A DNA stretch of 11,060 nucleotides from Sterolibacterium sp052034445 (GTDB lineage: Bacteria > Pseudomonadota > Gammaproteobacteria > Burkholderiales > Rhodocyclaceae). The translations under genes were made by a program, and so were the position numbers. The notes beneath the pieces were generated by a model that was not told the origin of the DNA, made no database searches, and saw only the letters and a program-made list of their open reading frames with translations. The stretch is from contig JBPOIN010000280.1 in NCBI GenBank assembly GCA_052034445.1, positions 1 through 11,060 on the forward strand, in the 5' to 3' direction. This document shows, piece after piece, positions 1-6,850 of this stretch (the first letter of the stretch is position 1; the number at the start of each line of letters is the position of its first letter).

Positions 1-2
1 TC

Positions 3-926
3 GGCGCCGACTGGTTCGAGATCGACGGCCAGGCGCAGCTGCACAACGGCGACGGTGTGAGTTTCCAGCCGCCGGGCAACAAGGGCGCCAACAAGCTCGC
101 CGGCATGCGCATCAATGTCGTGCAGGGGCAGCGCCTGTTTCCCAACGAAATGCCGGCCGGCCTGAAACCCGGCATCACGCTGTACCGCAATCGCGATCAG
201 GCCTTCGAACGCGCGCTGGAAAAGGAATCCGCCGCGCGGCGCATCGACGTACATCTGGCCTTGAGCGCCTGTACGGACGGGCTGCAGCTCACGCTGGTCG
301 ATGCCGACGGGATTTCCGCCACGGTGCGGCATGCGGCACCGGTCGAGATGGCGCGCGACGCCGACAAGGCGCTGACAACGCTGCGGGCCGGCCTCGCCAA
401 GCTCGGCGGCACCGATTTCAACGCCGCGCAGATCGATATCGCCGCGCCTTATTTCGTGCCGGCTTCGGTGGTGAATGCGTTGCGTCGCGACGGCCTCCTT
501 GCCCTCGTCGCCGCGCGGGCAGCGCAGCGCCCACGCACGCTGCGCGCCGCGGCCGTCGAGCCGCCGGTTCCCTACCCGGAGAAGGCGCTGACCTACCTGG
601 GCAATGTCTTCAACGCCCAGGCGCGCGCCTTCTACAAGAAGCACGGTGTCGAGCTGATTGCCGATGCCTACGAAGCCAACACCACACCCGGCGAAGTTTC
701 GCTGATGATCACCAAGCACTGCCTGCGCTACAGCTTCAACCTGTGCCCCAAGGAAGCCCGCGACTGGCAGATCAAGGGCGTCAAGGCCGAGCCCATGACG
801 CTCATCAACGGCAACGAACGCCTCACGCTGCGCTTCGACTGCAAGGCTTGCGAGATGCACGTGATGGGCCGCATGAAGAAAAGCCGCGTCATCCCGCTGA
901 CGCCGATGGTGGCGCCGCCGCAATAA
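3..926 (+). CDS. rlhA: U32 family protein, RlhA-type 23S rRNA C2501 hydroxylase, 3' part
   Basis: The frame is open from the window edge, so the N-terminal catalytic half lies upstream; 307 residues are visible. The GTG at 57 is internal, not a start. The C-terminal half carries the signature of the long U32 proteins (collagenase-like peptidase family with a DUF3656-type region): a KHCLRYSFNLCPKE stretch, then a TLINGNERLTLRFDCKACEMH stretch in which C240-x7-C248 and C280-x2-C283 (visible-fragment numbering) form a four-cysteine set that could bind metal or an Fe-S cluster. Characterised long members such as E. coli RlhA (YdcP) make 5-hydroxycytidine at 23S rRNA position 2501; the short relative TrhP/YegQ lacks this tail. 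The family is clear; the exact function is inferred from architecture. It ends with TAA 94 nt before a convergent gene. Confidence 0.8.
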   Translation, partial: GADWFEIDGQAQLHNGDGVSFQPPGNKGANKLAGMRINVVQGQRLFPNEMPAGLKPGITLYRNRDQAFERALEKESAARRIDVHLALSACTDGLQLTLVDADGISATVRHAAPVEMARDADKALTTLRAGLAKLGGTDFNAAQIDIAAPYFVPASVVNALRRDGLLALVAARAAQRPRTLRAAAVEPPVPYPEKALTYLGNVFNAQARAFYKKHGVELIADAYEANTTPGEVSLMITKHCLRYSFNLCPKEARDWQIKGVKAEPMTLINGNERLTLRFDCKACEMHVMGRMKKSRVIPLTPMVAPPQ

Positions 927-1020
927 GCGTCAGCGCCCGGGCCACGGCCTGGCGGATACGGAACCAGGGTGTGGTCTTGGCGACACCGGGATTCAAGCCT
1001 TGGTCGGTTTGAAACCGTCT
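927..1020. other. Convergent intergenic gap, no clear terminator
   Basis: This 94-nt gap separates the stop codons of the converging U32 and substrate-binding-protein genes, where a bidirectional terminator would be expected. The only tidy symmetry is CGGTTT-G-AAACCG at 1005-1017, which leaves no workable loop and has no T-tract on either side. GC-rich partial stems around 937-955 also lack a T-tract. I see no convincing intrinsic terminator. Confidence 0.5.
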
Positions 1021-2055
1021 CTACTCAAAGAACTTGTTGCTCGCCCGCGCCCCGGCTTCATACACCCTGGGCAAATCGAAATGTCGCTCGCGTAGCACCG
1101 AGGCGCGCATGGCGACGACGAACTGATGGGTCACCAGGAAGGGCAATTGCTGCGGTTGCATTTGGTGGTCAAGAATTTCGGTCGCCAGACGCGCGGCGAC
1201 TTCGCCCTGTTCGTAGGGCGAGGTGCCAATGGCCAGCATGCCGCCGTCTTCGGCATAGAAACCGTTGGCGCCAATCACGGGGATCTGCGCGTAGCGTTCG
1301 GTCCACGCGATCAGTTCGTGCGCCGGGACCAGGCTCGAATCGCTGGCCGAACGCATGATCTTGCGGTAGTTCGAGTTGATCAGAACATCGGTGTCGGCGG
1401 CGCTTTCCTGCACCGCTTTCTGCCATTCTGGAAAGGTGTCGACGAGCCGGGATTCCTTGAGCACGAAAGGTGACCAGGCATGGCTGCGGAAATATTTTTC
1501 GTCGCCCAGCACGGTTTCGGAGCGGTCGCCGATGAAGCGGATGCGCAACGGCCGTTGCCAATGGTTGCGTTGCGCGGCCATCTGCAGGGTTTCCTGCAAC
1601 GCATCGAGCGGCAGCCGTTCGAGAATTCCCGTGACATTTTTCGCCTGCTCGAAGCCATACGCTTGCGGTTCGTTGTTCACGCCGGCGAAAACGATCTTGA
1701 TGTGCGGGTGATTGAGGTAATGCCGCGTGACGTATTGCTGTGCGTCATCGTCCACGGCGATGACGATGTCAGGCTGCATGTCGTCGATCACGCGACGTGC
1801 GGCAAGGCCGGCATTGGCCTTGTAGTCGGGCCAGGGATGGCGCTTGGTGTCGAGGTAGTACCAGCGCAGCGTGTAGTCGCGGCGCTTGTCGAGCACGCGC
1901 TTGAGGCCGGTATTGACGTCCTTGACCCAGGAATATTCCTTGTCGTAGCTGTGCAGGATCAGGATGCGCGGCTTGCTGAGATTGAACCAGGTCAGCAGGC
2001 TCACCGAACCGATCAGGAAGATGGCGATCACCAGCGTTTCGAGACGAAACTTCAT
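1021..2055 (-). CDS. Membrane-anchored ABC-type substrate-binding protein
   Basis: 344 residues. Residues about 7-24 form one hydrophobic helix with no lipobox or obvious signal-peptidase site, so the protein is probably anchored in the inner membrane with its binding domain in the periplasm. From residue 30 it resembles the ABC_sub_bind (PF04392-type) periplasmic binding fold: an ILILHSYDKEYSWVKD opening strand and loop, PDIVIAVDDDAQQYV at 95-109, IKIVFAGVNN at 119-128, a second lobe beginning near RIRFIGDRS (171-179), and IPVIGANGFYAEDGGMLAIGTSPYEQGEVAA at 258-288. No ATPase or ABC permease gene is nearby; instead its ATG overlaps the TGA of the SLC13-like permease by 4 nt (ATGA), implying translational coupling and a shared job. 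It may capture ligand for that permease or sense it. The ligand is unknown. Confidence 0.8.
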   Translation of the reverse strand: MKFRLETLVIAIFLIGSVSLLTWFNLSKPRILILHSYDKEYSWVKDVNTGLKRVLDKRRDYTLRWYYLDTKRHPWPDYKANAGLAARRVIDDMQPDIVIAVDDDAQQYVTRHYLNHPHIKIVFAGVNNEPQAYGFEQAKNVTGILERLPLDALQETLQMAAQRNHWQRPLRIRFIGDRSETVLGDEKYFRSHAWSPFVLKESRLVDTFPEWQKAVQESAADTDVLINSNYRKIMRSASDSSLVPAHELIAWTERYAQIPVIGANGFYAEDGGMLAIGTSPYEQGEVAARLATEILDHQMQPQQLPFLVTHQFVVAMRASVLRERHFDLPRVYEAGARASNKFFE

Positions 2056-3914
2056 AGCAGTCCGCTGGCCTTCCAGTAGGGAATCGAGGCATACACGGCC
2101 GCCAGTCGCGCGAGGTTCATGAGGCCGTTGTAAAGCAGAAAGGATTTTTCATGGTACATCGGGTGGGCGCGATTGACGGCCTGCAGCTGCAGGTAATACG
2201 AGCACTGGTAGGGCAGGAACCAGACTTCGCCAAGCATCAGGATCACGAAGCCGACCACCCAGGGGTTCACGCCGTTGATTTCGGCCAGCGGCATGAACAG
2301 CGAGGCCAGCACCACGATGGTGGCGCTGATTGGCACGGCGAGGCGGATGATGAATATCAGGCCGAACAGCAGCAACACGAACAGGCTGAAATTGTCGCGC
2401 ATTGTCGCGCCGATGCCGGGCAGCGAGGCTGCCAGTTGCTGATCCAGGCCCAGATAGTTGAACGCATTCACCATGCCGGCGAGGCCGCTCAGATACAGCA
2501 GAAACGGCCAGTCTATTTTTTCCGTGAGCTCTTTCTTGTTGAGCGAGCCGAACAGCAGCAGGGCATAGAAGATCACGAGTCCCATCCAGGGCGCCTGGAC
2601 CTGGTGCAGTGACGCCGTGAGCATGCCGGCAATGAACACGCCAATGCCCAGCAGGGCGGCCCATTCGCGTTGTTTCATGGGACCCAGAAGTTCAATCTGT
2701 GCGCCGATGCGCTGCGTCGCCAGTTGTGGGCGCTCGCTGCTGCGGAACAACCAGCTTGCGCACACGGCGTAGGCCACGAGCATGACGAGTGCGGCGACGG
2801 CGGAAGCCGCAAGCCATTTGAAGCCCTGATATTGATCCTGCGACTGGACCGGCAGCAGGCTGAACACCGCGAAATTGACCGATTTGCTGCTCAGAAACAT
2901 CGCCGAGAACAGGCTCACGCCCGTAAACGCGCTGACCACGAGTTGCGTGGCGGCCTGTCCCTGCGGCATGAAGCGCAGGCTTTTGATCATGTCAGCCGAG
3001 AACGGCGTGACGAGGGAAACGCGGCCGTTGATGGTGGGGATCAAGGGTGTGAGGAAAAAACCGGTCATGGCAAGACCGAGGTTATGCCAGAAGCGTGAGT
3101 TCGGCAGGTGCCGCAAAAGCAGCAGCATGGTGCGATAGCTCAGGCCCGAGGTGACGATCACGGTACCAAGACCGAGGATGCTCATGGCCATCATGAAACC
3201 GTCGGAGGCAAAGCCGGCGAGGATCACGGGCGCCGGCACAAGGCCGGCGATCAGGATCGCCATGACGGCGAACAGGCCGGGGATGTAATCGTCCACCAGC
3301 GCAAATGCCCACATGGTCACCGTGGCGGCAAAGATCGCCAGAAACATCGCACTGTGGCGATCCATGCCAACGTGGTTGCCGAGCAGCAGCACGCTGACCG
3401 GCAGCACGATGGTGGCCAGCCAACCGGCCAAGCGCACGCGGTTGGCCGGGGCTGGTGGTGCGGCCGTGGGTTTACTGCGGGAAATATTGCTCGCCGTGAG
3501 AGTGCTCGCCGTTGGCAACGCGGGGCCACTCAAGTGGCCGGTCAGGGCGAGCATGAAGTCGGTTTTAAGTCCCGGATGGGCTGACAACAGTGGCAATACG
3601 CTGGTGCGCGGCAAATACAGCACCGTCGCGGCGCTGCAAGCGATGGCGTCGGTCAGGTAATGTTCGACCGCCGTGACGCTTTCTTCGCCAATCCGCGTGC
3701 AACCCTGGGCCAGGGGGCGGCCATCGGCAGTCTGCAGCACGGCAGCGCCGGCGCAGAGCAAATACAGGCCTGCAGCGGCATCACCGGCACGATAGATCAC
3801 CTCACCCGGGGCGTAGTGGCGTTCTTCGAGATACGGCAACAGTCGCGACAACGCGGCATGGTTGCATTGGGCGAGCACGGGGTCGCGCAATAAGGGGGCG
3901 ATGAGGGGATTCAT
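2052..3914 (-). CDS. SLC13-like anion permease with N-terminal cNMP-binding-like domain
   Basis: 620 residues from the chosen ATG. Residues about 10-125 look like a cyclic-nucleotide-binding fold (YAPGEVIYRAGDAAAGLYLLCAG at 34-56, IGEES at 75-79). The phosphate-binding-cassette arginine of CRP-like proteins is absent: the segment after GEES runs TAVEHYLTDAIACSAATV, so classical cAMP binding is doubtful. A Ser/Thr/Pro/Ala-rich linker (130-158) leads to some 12-14 hydrophobic segments between 163 and 612, resembling DASS/SLC13 sodium:anion symporters. The two SNT sodium/substrate motifs of VcINDY-type members are not recognisable; the likely equivalents read PTINGRVSL (293-301) and VPISATIVV (527-535). 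It probably moves an organic or inorganic anion across the inner membrane, with the fused domain as a cytosolic regulator. A GTG four codons upstream is the alternative start. The overlapping downstream binding-protein gene suggests a joint uptake system. Confidence 0.78.
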   Translation of the reverse strand: MNPLIAPLLRDPVLAQCNHAALSRLLPYLEERHYAPGEVIYRAGDAAAGLYLLCAGAAVLQTADGRPLAQGCTRIGEESVTAVEHYLTDAIACSAATVLYLPRTSVLPLLSAHPGLKTDFMLALTGHLSGPALPTASTLTASNISRSKPTAAPPAPANRVRLAGWLATIVLPVSVLLLGNHVGMDRHSAMFLAIFAATVTMWAFALVDDYIPGLFAVMAILIAGLVPAPVILAGFASDGFMMAMSILGLGTVIVTSGLSYRTMLLLLRHLPNSRFWHNLGLAMTGFFLTPLIPTINGRVSLVTPFSADMIKSLRFMPQGQAATQLVVSAFTGVSLFSAMFLSSKSVNFAVFSLLPVQSQDQYQGFKWLAASAVAALVMLVAYAVCASWLFRSSERPQLATQRIGAQIELLGPMKQREWAALLGIGVFIAGMLTASLHQVQAPWMGLVIFYALLLFGSLNKKELTEKIDWPFLLYLSGLAGMVNAFNYLGLDQQLAASLPGIGATMRDNFSLFVLLLFGLIFIIRLAVPISATIVVLASLFMPLAEINGVNPWVVGFVILMLGEVWFLPYQCSYYLQLQAVNRAHPMYHEKSFLLYNGLMNLARLAAVYASIPYWKASGLL

Positions 3915-3917
3915 GGG

Positions 3918-3923
3918 TTCCTT
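3918..3923 (-). promoter_or_regulatory. Ribosome binding site that favours ATG 3914 over GTG 3926
   Basis: On the minus strand the sequence reads GTG-AAGGAACCC-ATG. The AAGGA sits just ahead of the ATG at 3914, whereas the bases before the in-frame GTG at 3926 (CTTTCAT) hold no Shine-Dalgarno sequence. The spacing to the ATG is slightly short (about 4 nt after AGGA), so the choice is likely but not certain. Confidence 0.55.
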
Positions 3924-3976
3924 CACATGAAAGACGCACAGCGGCTGTCGACGCGCACCTCTTTCATCAGGCGGGG

Positions 3977-3989
3977 TGAAACGATTTCA
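3977..3989. promoter_or_regulatory. 13-bp palindrome TGAAACGATTTCA upstream of the permease, possible operator
   Basis: A perfect inverted repeat with TGAAA/TTTCA arms around a CGA centre, 63-75 nt upstream of the permease ATG in the 89-nt gap between the MBL-hydrolase stop and the permease start. Further arms of the same kind lie in the gap: ATGAAAG at 3927-3933 pairs with CTTTCAT at 3961-3967. The position suits an operator for the permease/binding-protein unit. No regulator is identified, and short palindromes arise by chance. Confidence 0.3.
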
Positions 3990-4003
3990 TGTTCGTTGCG
4001 GGT

Positions 4004-5047
4004 TCAGTGAAGCGTTCTGAAGCGGTAGCAACCCTGCGCATCCAGCGTGCGTTCCATCTGGTCGCGCAGACGCAGGTAGGTCAGATGCGCCAGACATTCG
4101 CCCATGGCCATGAGTTCGTCCATCGCGCCCTGACAATGCGGGAACAGTTGCATGGCGGCTGCATGGGCCGTGAGGGCTTCGCTACGACACAGGGCGCGCA
4201 GGGTATCGAACTGCTTTTCGTGGTGCGCATGCAGCTGTGCGACGCGCGCGTGAATGCCGTAGTAGGGCAGCTCATGCGCCGGCAGCACCAGCGTGTCGTC
4301 GGGCAGCAGCGCCAGACGGTCGAGCGACGCGAACCAGTTGGCGAGCGGGTCGAGTTCCGGCTCGGCCGGCAGCACGGCGACATTCGAGCTGATGCGCGGC
4401 AACAGCTGATCGCCGGCGATCAGCAGCTTGTTCTGCGCGCAATGCAGCAACATGTGCTCGGATGTGTGACCTTCGCCGACATGCAGTTGCCAGGCGCGCT
4501 CGCCAATGCGCAAGGTCGCGCCGTGGCGCAGGCGATGGAACGCGGCCGGCGGCGGTGTCATGAGTTTGCTGGCCATGCGCAGCACTCCCATCACGCCGTC
4601 CAGCGCCGCTGCGGGAAAGCCAGCCCGCTGAAAGTATTCGCGATGCTGCCAGGGAATCTCGGCGCCGCGCTCCTGCGCCATGGTGCGCAGCGTGTAGTAC
4701 TCGCCGTAGCTCATGTAGAGCGGCACGCGCAGCCAGTCGGTGAGCCAGCCGGCGAGTCCGGCATGGTCGAAATGGAAGTGGGTGCAGAGCACGCCGGTGA
4801 TGCGTGCACCGCCGAGTCGTTCGCCGATGATCTGCTGCCAGAGTTCGCGCGTCGTATCGGTGCCCAGGCCGGTGTCGACGATCATCCAGCCATCGTGATC
4901 CGCGAGCAGATACAGATTGATGTGGTCCAACCCCAGCGGCAGCGGCATGCGCAGCCATTTGACGCCCGGCGCGACATCGATGAGTTCGCCATCCGGCTGC
5001 GGCGGGACGCTGAAGGGAAAACGCAGCGCTTGGTCCGCTGAGTTCAT
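4004..5047 (-). CDS. MBL-fold metallo-hydrolase
   Basis: 347 residues from ATG 5047, chosen because it overlaps the TGA of the upstream methyltransferase-like gene (ATGA); longer in-frame starts would run far into that gene. It is a metallo-beta-lactamase/glyoxalase-II-fold hydrolase with every usual metal ligand visible: T89-H90-F-H92-F-D94-H95 (HxHxDH), H194 in GEGHTSEH, D213 in LLIAGDQLLPR, and H258 in LPAHELPYYG. A complete site implies an active dinuclear metal hydrolase, probably cytoplasmic since no signal peptide is seen. The helical C-terminal stretch from about 265 (RVAQLHAHHEKQFDTL) occurs in glyoxalase-like MBL hydrolases and often shapes the substrate pocket. The substrate is unknown; thioesters and lactones are typical of the superfamily. 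It is probably translated together with the methyltransferase-like protein. Confidence 0.85.
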   Translation of the reverse strand: MNSADQALRFPFSVPPQPDGELIDVAPGVKWLRMPLPLGLDHINLYLLADHDGWMIVDTGLGTDTTRELWQQIIGERLGGARITGVLCTHFHFDHAGLAGWLTDWLRVPLYMSYGEYYTLRTMAQERGAEIPWQHREYFQRAGFPAAALDGVMGVLRMASKLMTPPPAAFHRLRHGATLRIGERAWQLHVGEGHTSEHMLLHCAQNKLLIAGDQLLPRISSNVAVLPAEPELDPLANWFASLDRLALLPDDTLVLPAHELPYYGIHARVAQLHAHHEKQFDTLRALCRSEALTAHAAAMQLFPHCQGAMDELMAMGECLAHLTYLRLRDQMERTLDAQGCYRFRTLH

Positions 5048-5838
5048 GATCCGGCTTTCGGCATGCCGAGCAGATAGGTCACGCGCACGCCGGGCGCACC
5101 GCCGGCTTCGATGCCGGTCTGCCATTCGAAAGTTTCATGGCCGGGCGTCTGGCGCACCAGATCAAGCAGTTCGTCGGGTGCATAGGCGCGCAGGTTCGAG
5201 CCCACGCCATCCCAGGCGGAAAAGAACGGCACGACGGGAATCAGGTAAGTCCAGAACAGCCGCGCAAAACCAAACGGCTTGAACAGCGGAGTCAGAAACA
5301 ACAGCGACAGCGGCCCGCCCAGCAGCACCTGCAGATACGCGGCGAGACTGCGATTCGAGAGTTCGAACACGGCAATCGGCGTGCGCTTGGTCACGCTGTC
5401 CTGCAGGATGCGGGTCGCCAGCGGCGGCGGAAAATGGTGGAAGGCCGAGAAGATGGTGCGCAGTTCGTCGGGGGCGCCCGGCGCATTCGTCGCGTCGACG
5501 GATTCGCGCGAGAACTGCATGTCGCCGGTGGCTTCCCGGACGATCTTTTCGAACGCCGGCAGATTCGGGTATTTGTCGGTCAGGCGCACCGGCACGTCGA
5601 GCCCGTGATCCTGCTTGAGCTGTCGTTGCACCAGCGCCAGCGGCCCGGAGCCGCCCGAGCACAGATCGACAATCCGCGTGCGGCCGCTCTGGCGCAGCGC
5701 ACGCGCCAGGATGCCGGCTGCCGGGCGGTACAGGTTGAAGGTCTTCATCTGAAAATGGAAGAAGTCCGTCATGAAGTTGCGCCACTGGCCAGGGAACCAG
5801 GGGTAGTCTTCAAACTCGATGGCTTGGATGCGTTTCAT
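5044..5838 (-). CDS. Class I SAM-dependent methyltransferase-like protein
   Basis: 264 residues; ATG 5838 has an AAAGG ribosome binding site 6 nt ahead. The Rossmann-type SAM signature is visible: motif I at 56-66 (IVDLCSGGSGP), an acidic strand end LTDKYPN at 86-92, SVDAT at 113-117, and FSAFHHFPPP at 130-139 where motif IV would be. An unusually hydrophobic stretch at about 165-205 (LLGGPLSLLFLTPLF then FWTYLIPVVPFFSAW) suggests membrane association or a lipid-like substrate. The N-terminus (DYPWFPGQWRNFMTDFFHF) is aromatic-rich. It overlaps the MBL-hydrolase gene by 4 nt and begins 38 nt after the VapC stop, so readthrough from the toxin-antitoxin unit is possible. The fold call is good; the methyl acceptor is unknown. 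Confidence 0.75.
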   Translation of the reverse strand: MKRIQAIEFEDYPWFPGQWRNFMTDFFHFQMKTFNLYRPAAGILARALRQSGRTRIVDLCSGGSGPLALVQRQLKQDHGLDVPVRLTDKYPNLPAFEKIVREATGDMQFSRESVDATNAPGAPDELRTIFSAFHHFPPPLATRILQDSVTKRTPIAVFELSNRSLAAYLQVLLGGPLSLLFLTPLFKPFGFARLFWTYLIPVVPFFSAWDGVGSNLRAYAPDELLDLVRQTPGHETFEWQTGIEAGGAPGVRVTYLLGMPKAGS

Positions 5839-5877
5839 GGGGCGCCTTTCTGTGGTGAGGGTTCGCTGGACGGTGCA

Positions 5878-6300
5878 TCAGAGACACCGCAGTCCAAGCG
5901 TCCTGGCGGCCTTGTTCAACCGACTGTCAAAGCACGCAAACTGTGTGGAAAGCTGCGACACCCGGGCCGTTTCAAACGCCGCCGCCAATTGGATGCTGTC
6001 ATAACCGCGCAGGGCGAACGTATCGGCATATTCTCCCGCGCGCTCGACCAAAGCCTGGTCAACTTCGAGAACCACGAAATGCGGCCAGTCGTCCGCCAGC
6101 GCGGCCTTTGCCCGGTCGATAGCGGCCGCATCTTCCGGCACTTCCCGCGCCCGCCGCGACATGGCTGCGTGGGCTTCCGCCCAGGCAATCCGGCAAACCG
6201 CGACCGCTTCGGCCTCAACCAGAAGCTGTTTGAGCCGATCGCTTTCTGCTTCGACGATATACAGTTTGACGAGCGCCGAGGTATCGCAGAACAGAATCAT
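5878..6300 (-). CDS. vapC: VapC-type PIN-domain toxin
   Basis: 140 residues, the usual length of a PIN-domain toxin. The Mg-binding acidic set is complete: D6 in MILFCDTSALVKLY, E42 in IAWAEAHAAM, D101 in RGYDSIQLAAA and D125 in FACFDSRLNKAA. PIN toxins of type II systems are ribonucleases that typically cut tRNA or rRNA and are neutralised by a bound antitoxin. The ATG follows the antitoxin TGA by only 3 nt, with a GGGG-containing ribosome binding site inside the antitoxin end, so the two are co-translated. An intact active site suggests a live toxin. Confidence 0.9.
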   Translation of the reverse strand: MILFCDTSALVKLYIVEAESDRLKQLLVEAEAVAVCRIAWAEAHAAMSRRAREVPEDAAAIDRAKAALADDWPHFVVLEVDQALVERAGEYADTFALRGYDSIQLAAAFETARVSQLSTQFACFDSRLNKAARTLGLRCL

Positions 6301-6303
6301 GGT

Positions 6304-6567
6304 TCAGCCCCGGTCTTCCAGCACCATGGCCGAGACCGGCTTGCCGCGTGACTGCAACACACAACCCGCCCCTGCAGGCTTGCCGCCCTGCCAACTCGCC
6401 ACTTGCGCGGCAAGCAAGCGTGCGACGCCTATGCTTTCGGTCGCCGGCACGCCGACGAGCCGCGCCACGATCTTGCGATGCGAGGTCAGTTCGATCAATT
6501 CACCCGCCTGCGCCTGGTGTATATAACGCGACAAATGTGACTTAAATTCATGCATCGATACCCGCAT
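6304..6567 (-). CDS. Phd/YefM-family antitoxin of the VapC toxin
   Basis: 87 residues. The N-terminal part has the Phd/YefM pattern: a short first strand, FKSHLSRYIHQAQAGELIELTSHRKIVARLVGV (8-40), where the helix-plus-strand unit forms the DNA-binding dimer. The tail from about 45 is variable and would wrap the toxin. The ATG at 6567 is preceded by AGGGG at a 6-nt spacing; an internal ATG at 6555 (residue 5) lacks such a site. Antitoxins of this family normally repress their own promoter, expected just upstream at 6568-6650, although I found no convincing operator palindrome there. It pairs with the adjacent vapC. Confidence 0.87.
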   Translation of the reverse strand: MRVSMHEFKSHLSRYIHQAQAGELIELTSHRKIVARLVGVPATESIGVARLLAAQVASWQGGKPAGAGCVLQSRGKPVSAMVLEDRG

Positions 6568-6850
6568 TTGTGACCCCTATTCAAAACATACCGGCGCAAT
6601 TCTGTCCCAAATAAACAAAAAATGCCAGATCCAATCGCGACGCGGGAAACGCTGGATCGCCCAATGAATGACAAACAGATTCAAGAAACACGCTCTGTTG
6701 CGCTGCAGCCATTGCGTACACGGCTTGTTGCAAACGAATTTTCACAACGCCGCATTTTTTACTTTGAACATCCTCTCGCCAAAAGGCTTGCAGGCAAACC
6801 GGATGAAAAAATATTATTCGTAAAGCATGCGCACACGACAACGGCGCCCC
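6568..6850. other. AT-richer intergenic region upstream of the toxin-antitoxin pair
   Basis: About 283 nt between the antitoxin start and the LysR stop, visibly richer in A/T than its surroundings (runs such as AAACAAAAAA and GCATTTTTT). It should contain the toxin-antitoxin promoter on the minus strand, but no good -35/-10 pair stands out. A 6-bp inverted repeat GATCCA/TGGATC lies at 6628-6633 and 6653-6658. Open frames in both directions look unlike proteins and have no ribosome binding site. No tRNA or known RNA was recognised. Confidence 0.5.
6781..6800 (-). terminator. Weak candidate terminator of the LysR gene
   Basis: On the minus strand, about 50 nt after the LysR stop, GGTTTGC and GCAAGCC can pair (one G-T pair) around a small loop and are followed directly by TTTT. 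The stem is short and the T-run only four bases, so this is a weak intrinsic terminator at best. Confidence 0.25.

Noticed and set aside
57..59. GTG at 57 as the start of the first gene
   Set aside because: The frame stays open to the window edge with sensible family sequence (GADWFEIDGQAQLHNGDG) before it, and the visible part is only the C-terminal portion of a much longer family.
1005..1017. Palindrome CGGTTT-G-AAACCG as a terminator between converging genes
   Set aside because: There is no room for a loop and no T-tract on either strand.
3989..5041. A 350-residue plus-strand open frame
   Set aside because: Antisense to the MBL hydrolase, which has all its catalytic residues; composition is Q/R/H-rich and unlike a folded protein.
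5137..6351. A 404-residue plus-strand open frame
   Set aside because: It runs antisense through the methyltransferase-like gene, vapC and the end of the antitoxin gene, is rich in R, Q, H and G without domain character, and is explained by the GC bias of the real genes.
6581..6841. An 86-residue minus-strand open frame in the AT-rich gap
   Set aside because: It begins with TTG, has no ribosome binding site or family resemblance, and overlaps an equally unconvincing frame on the other strand.
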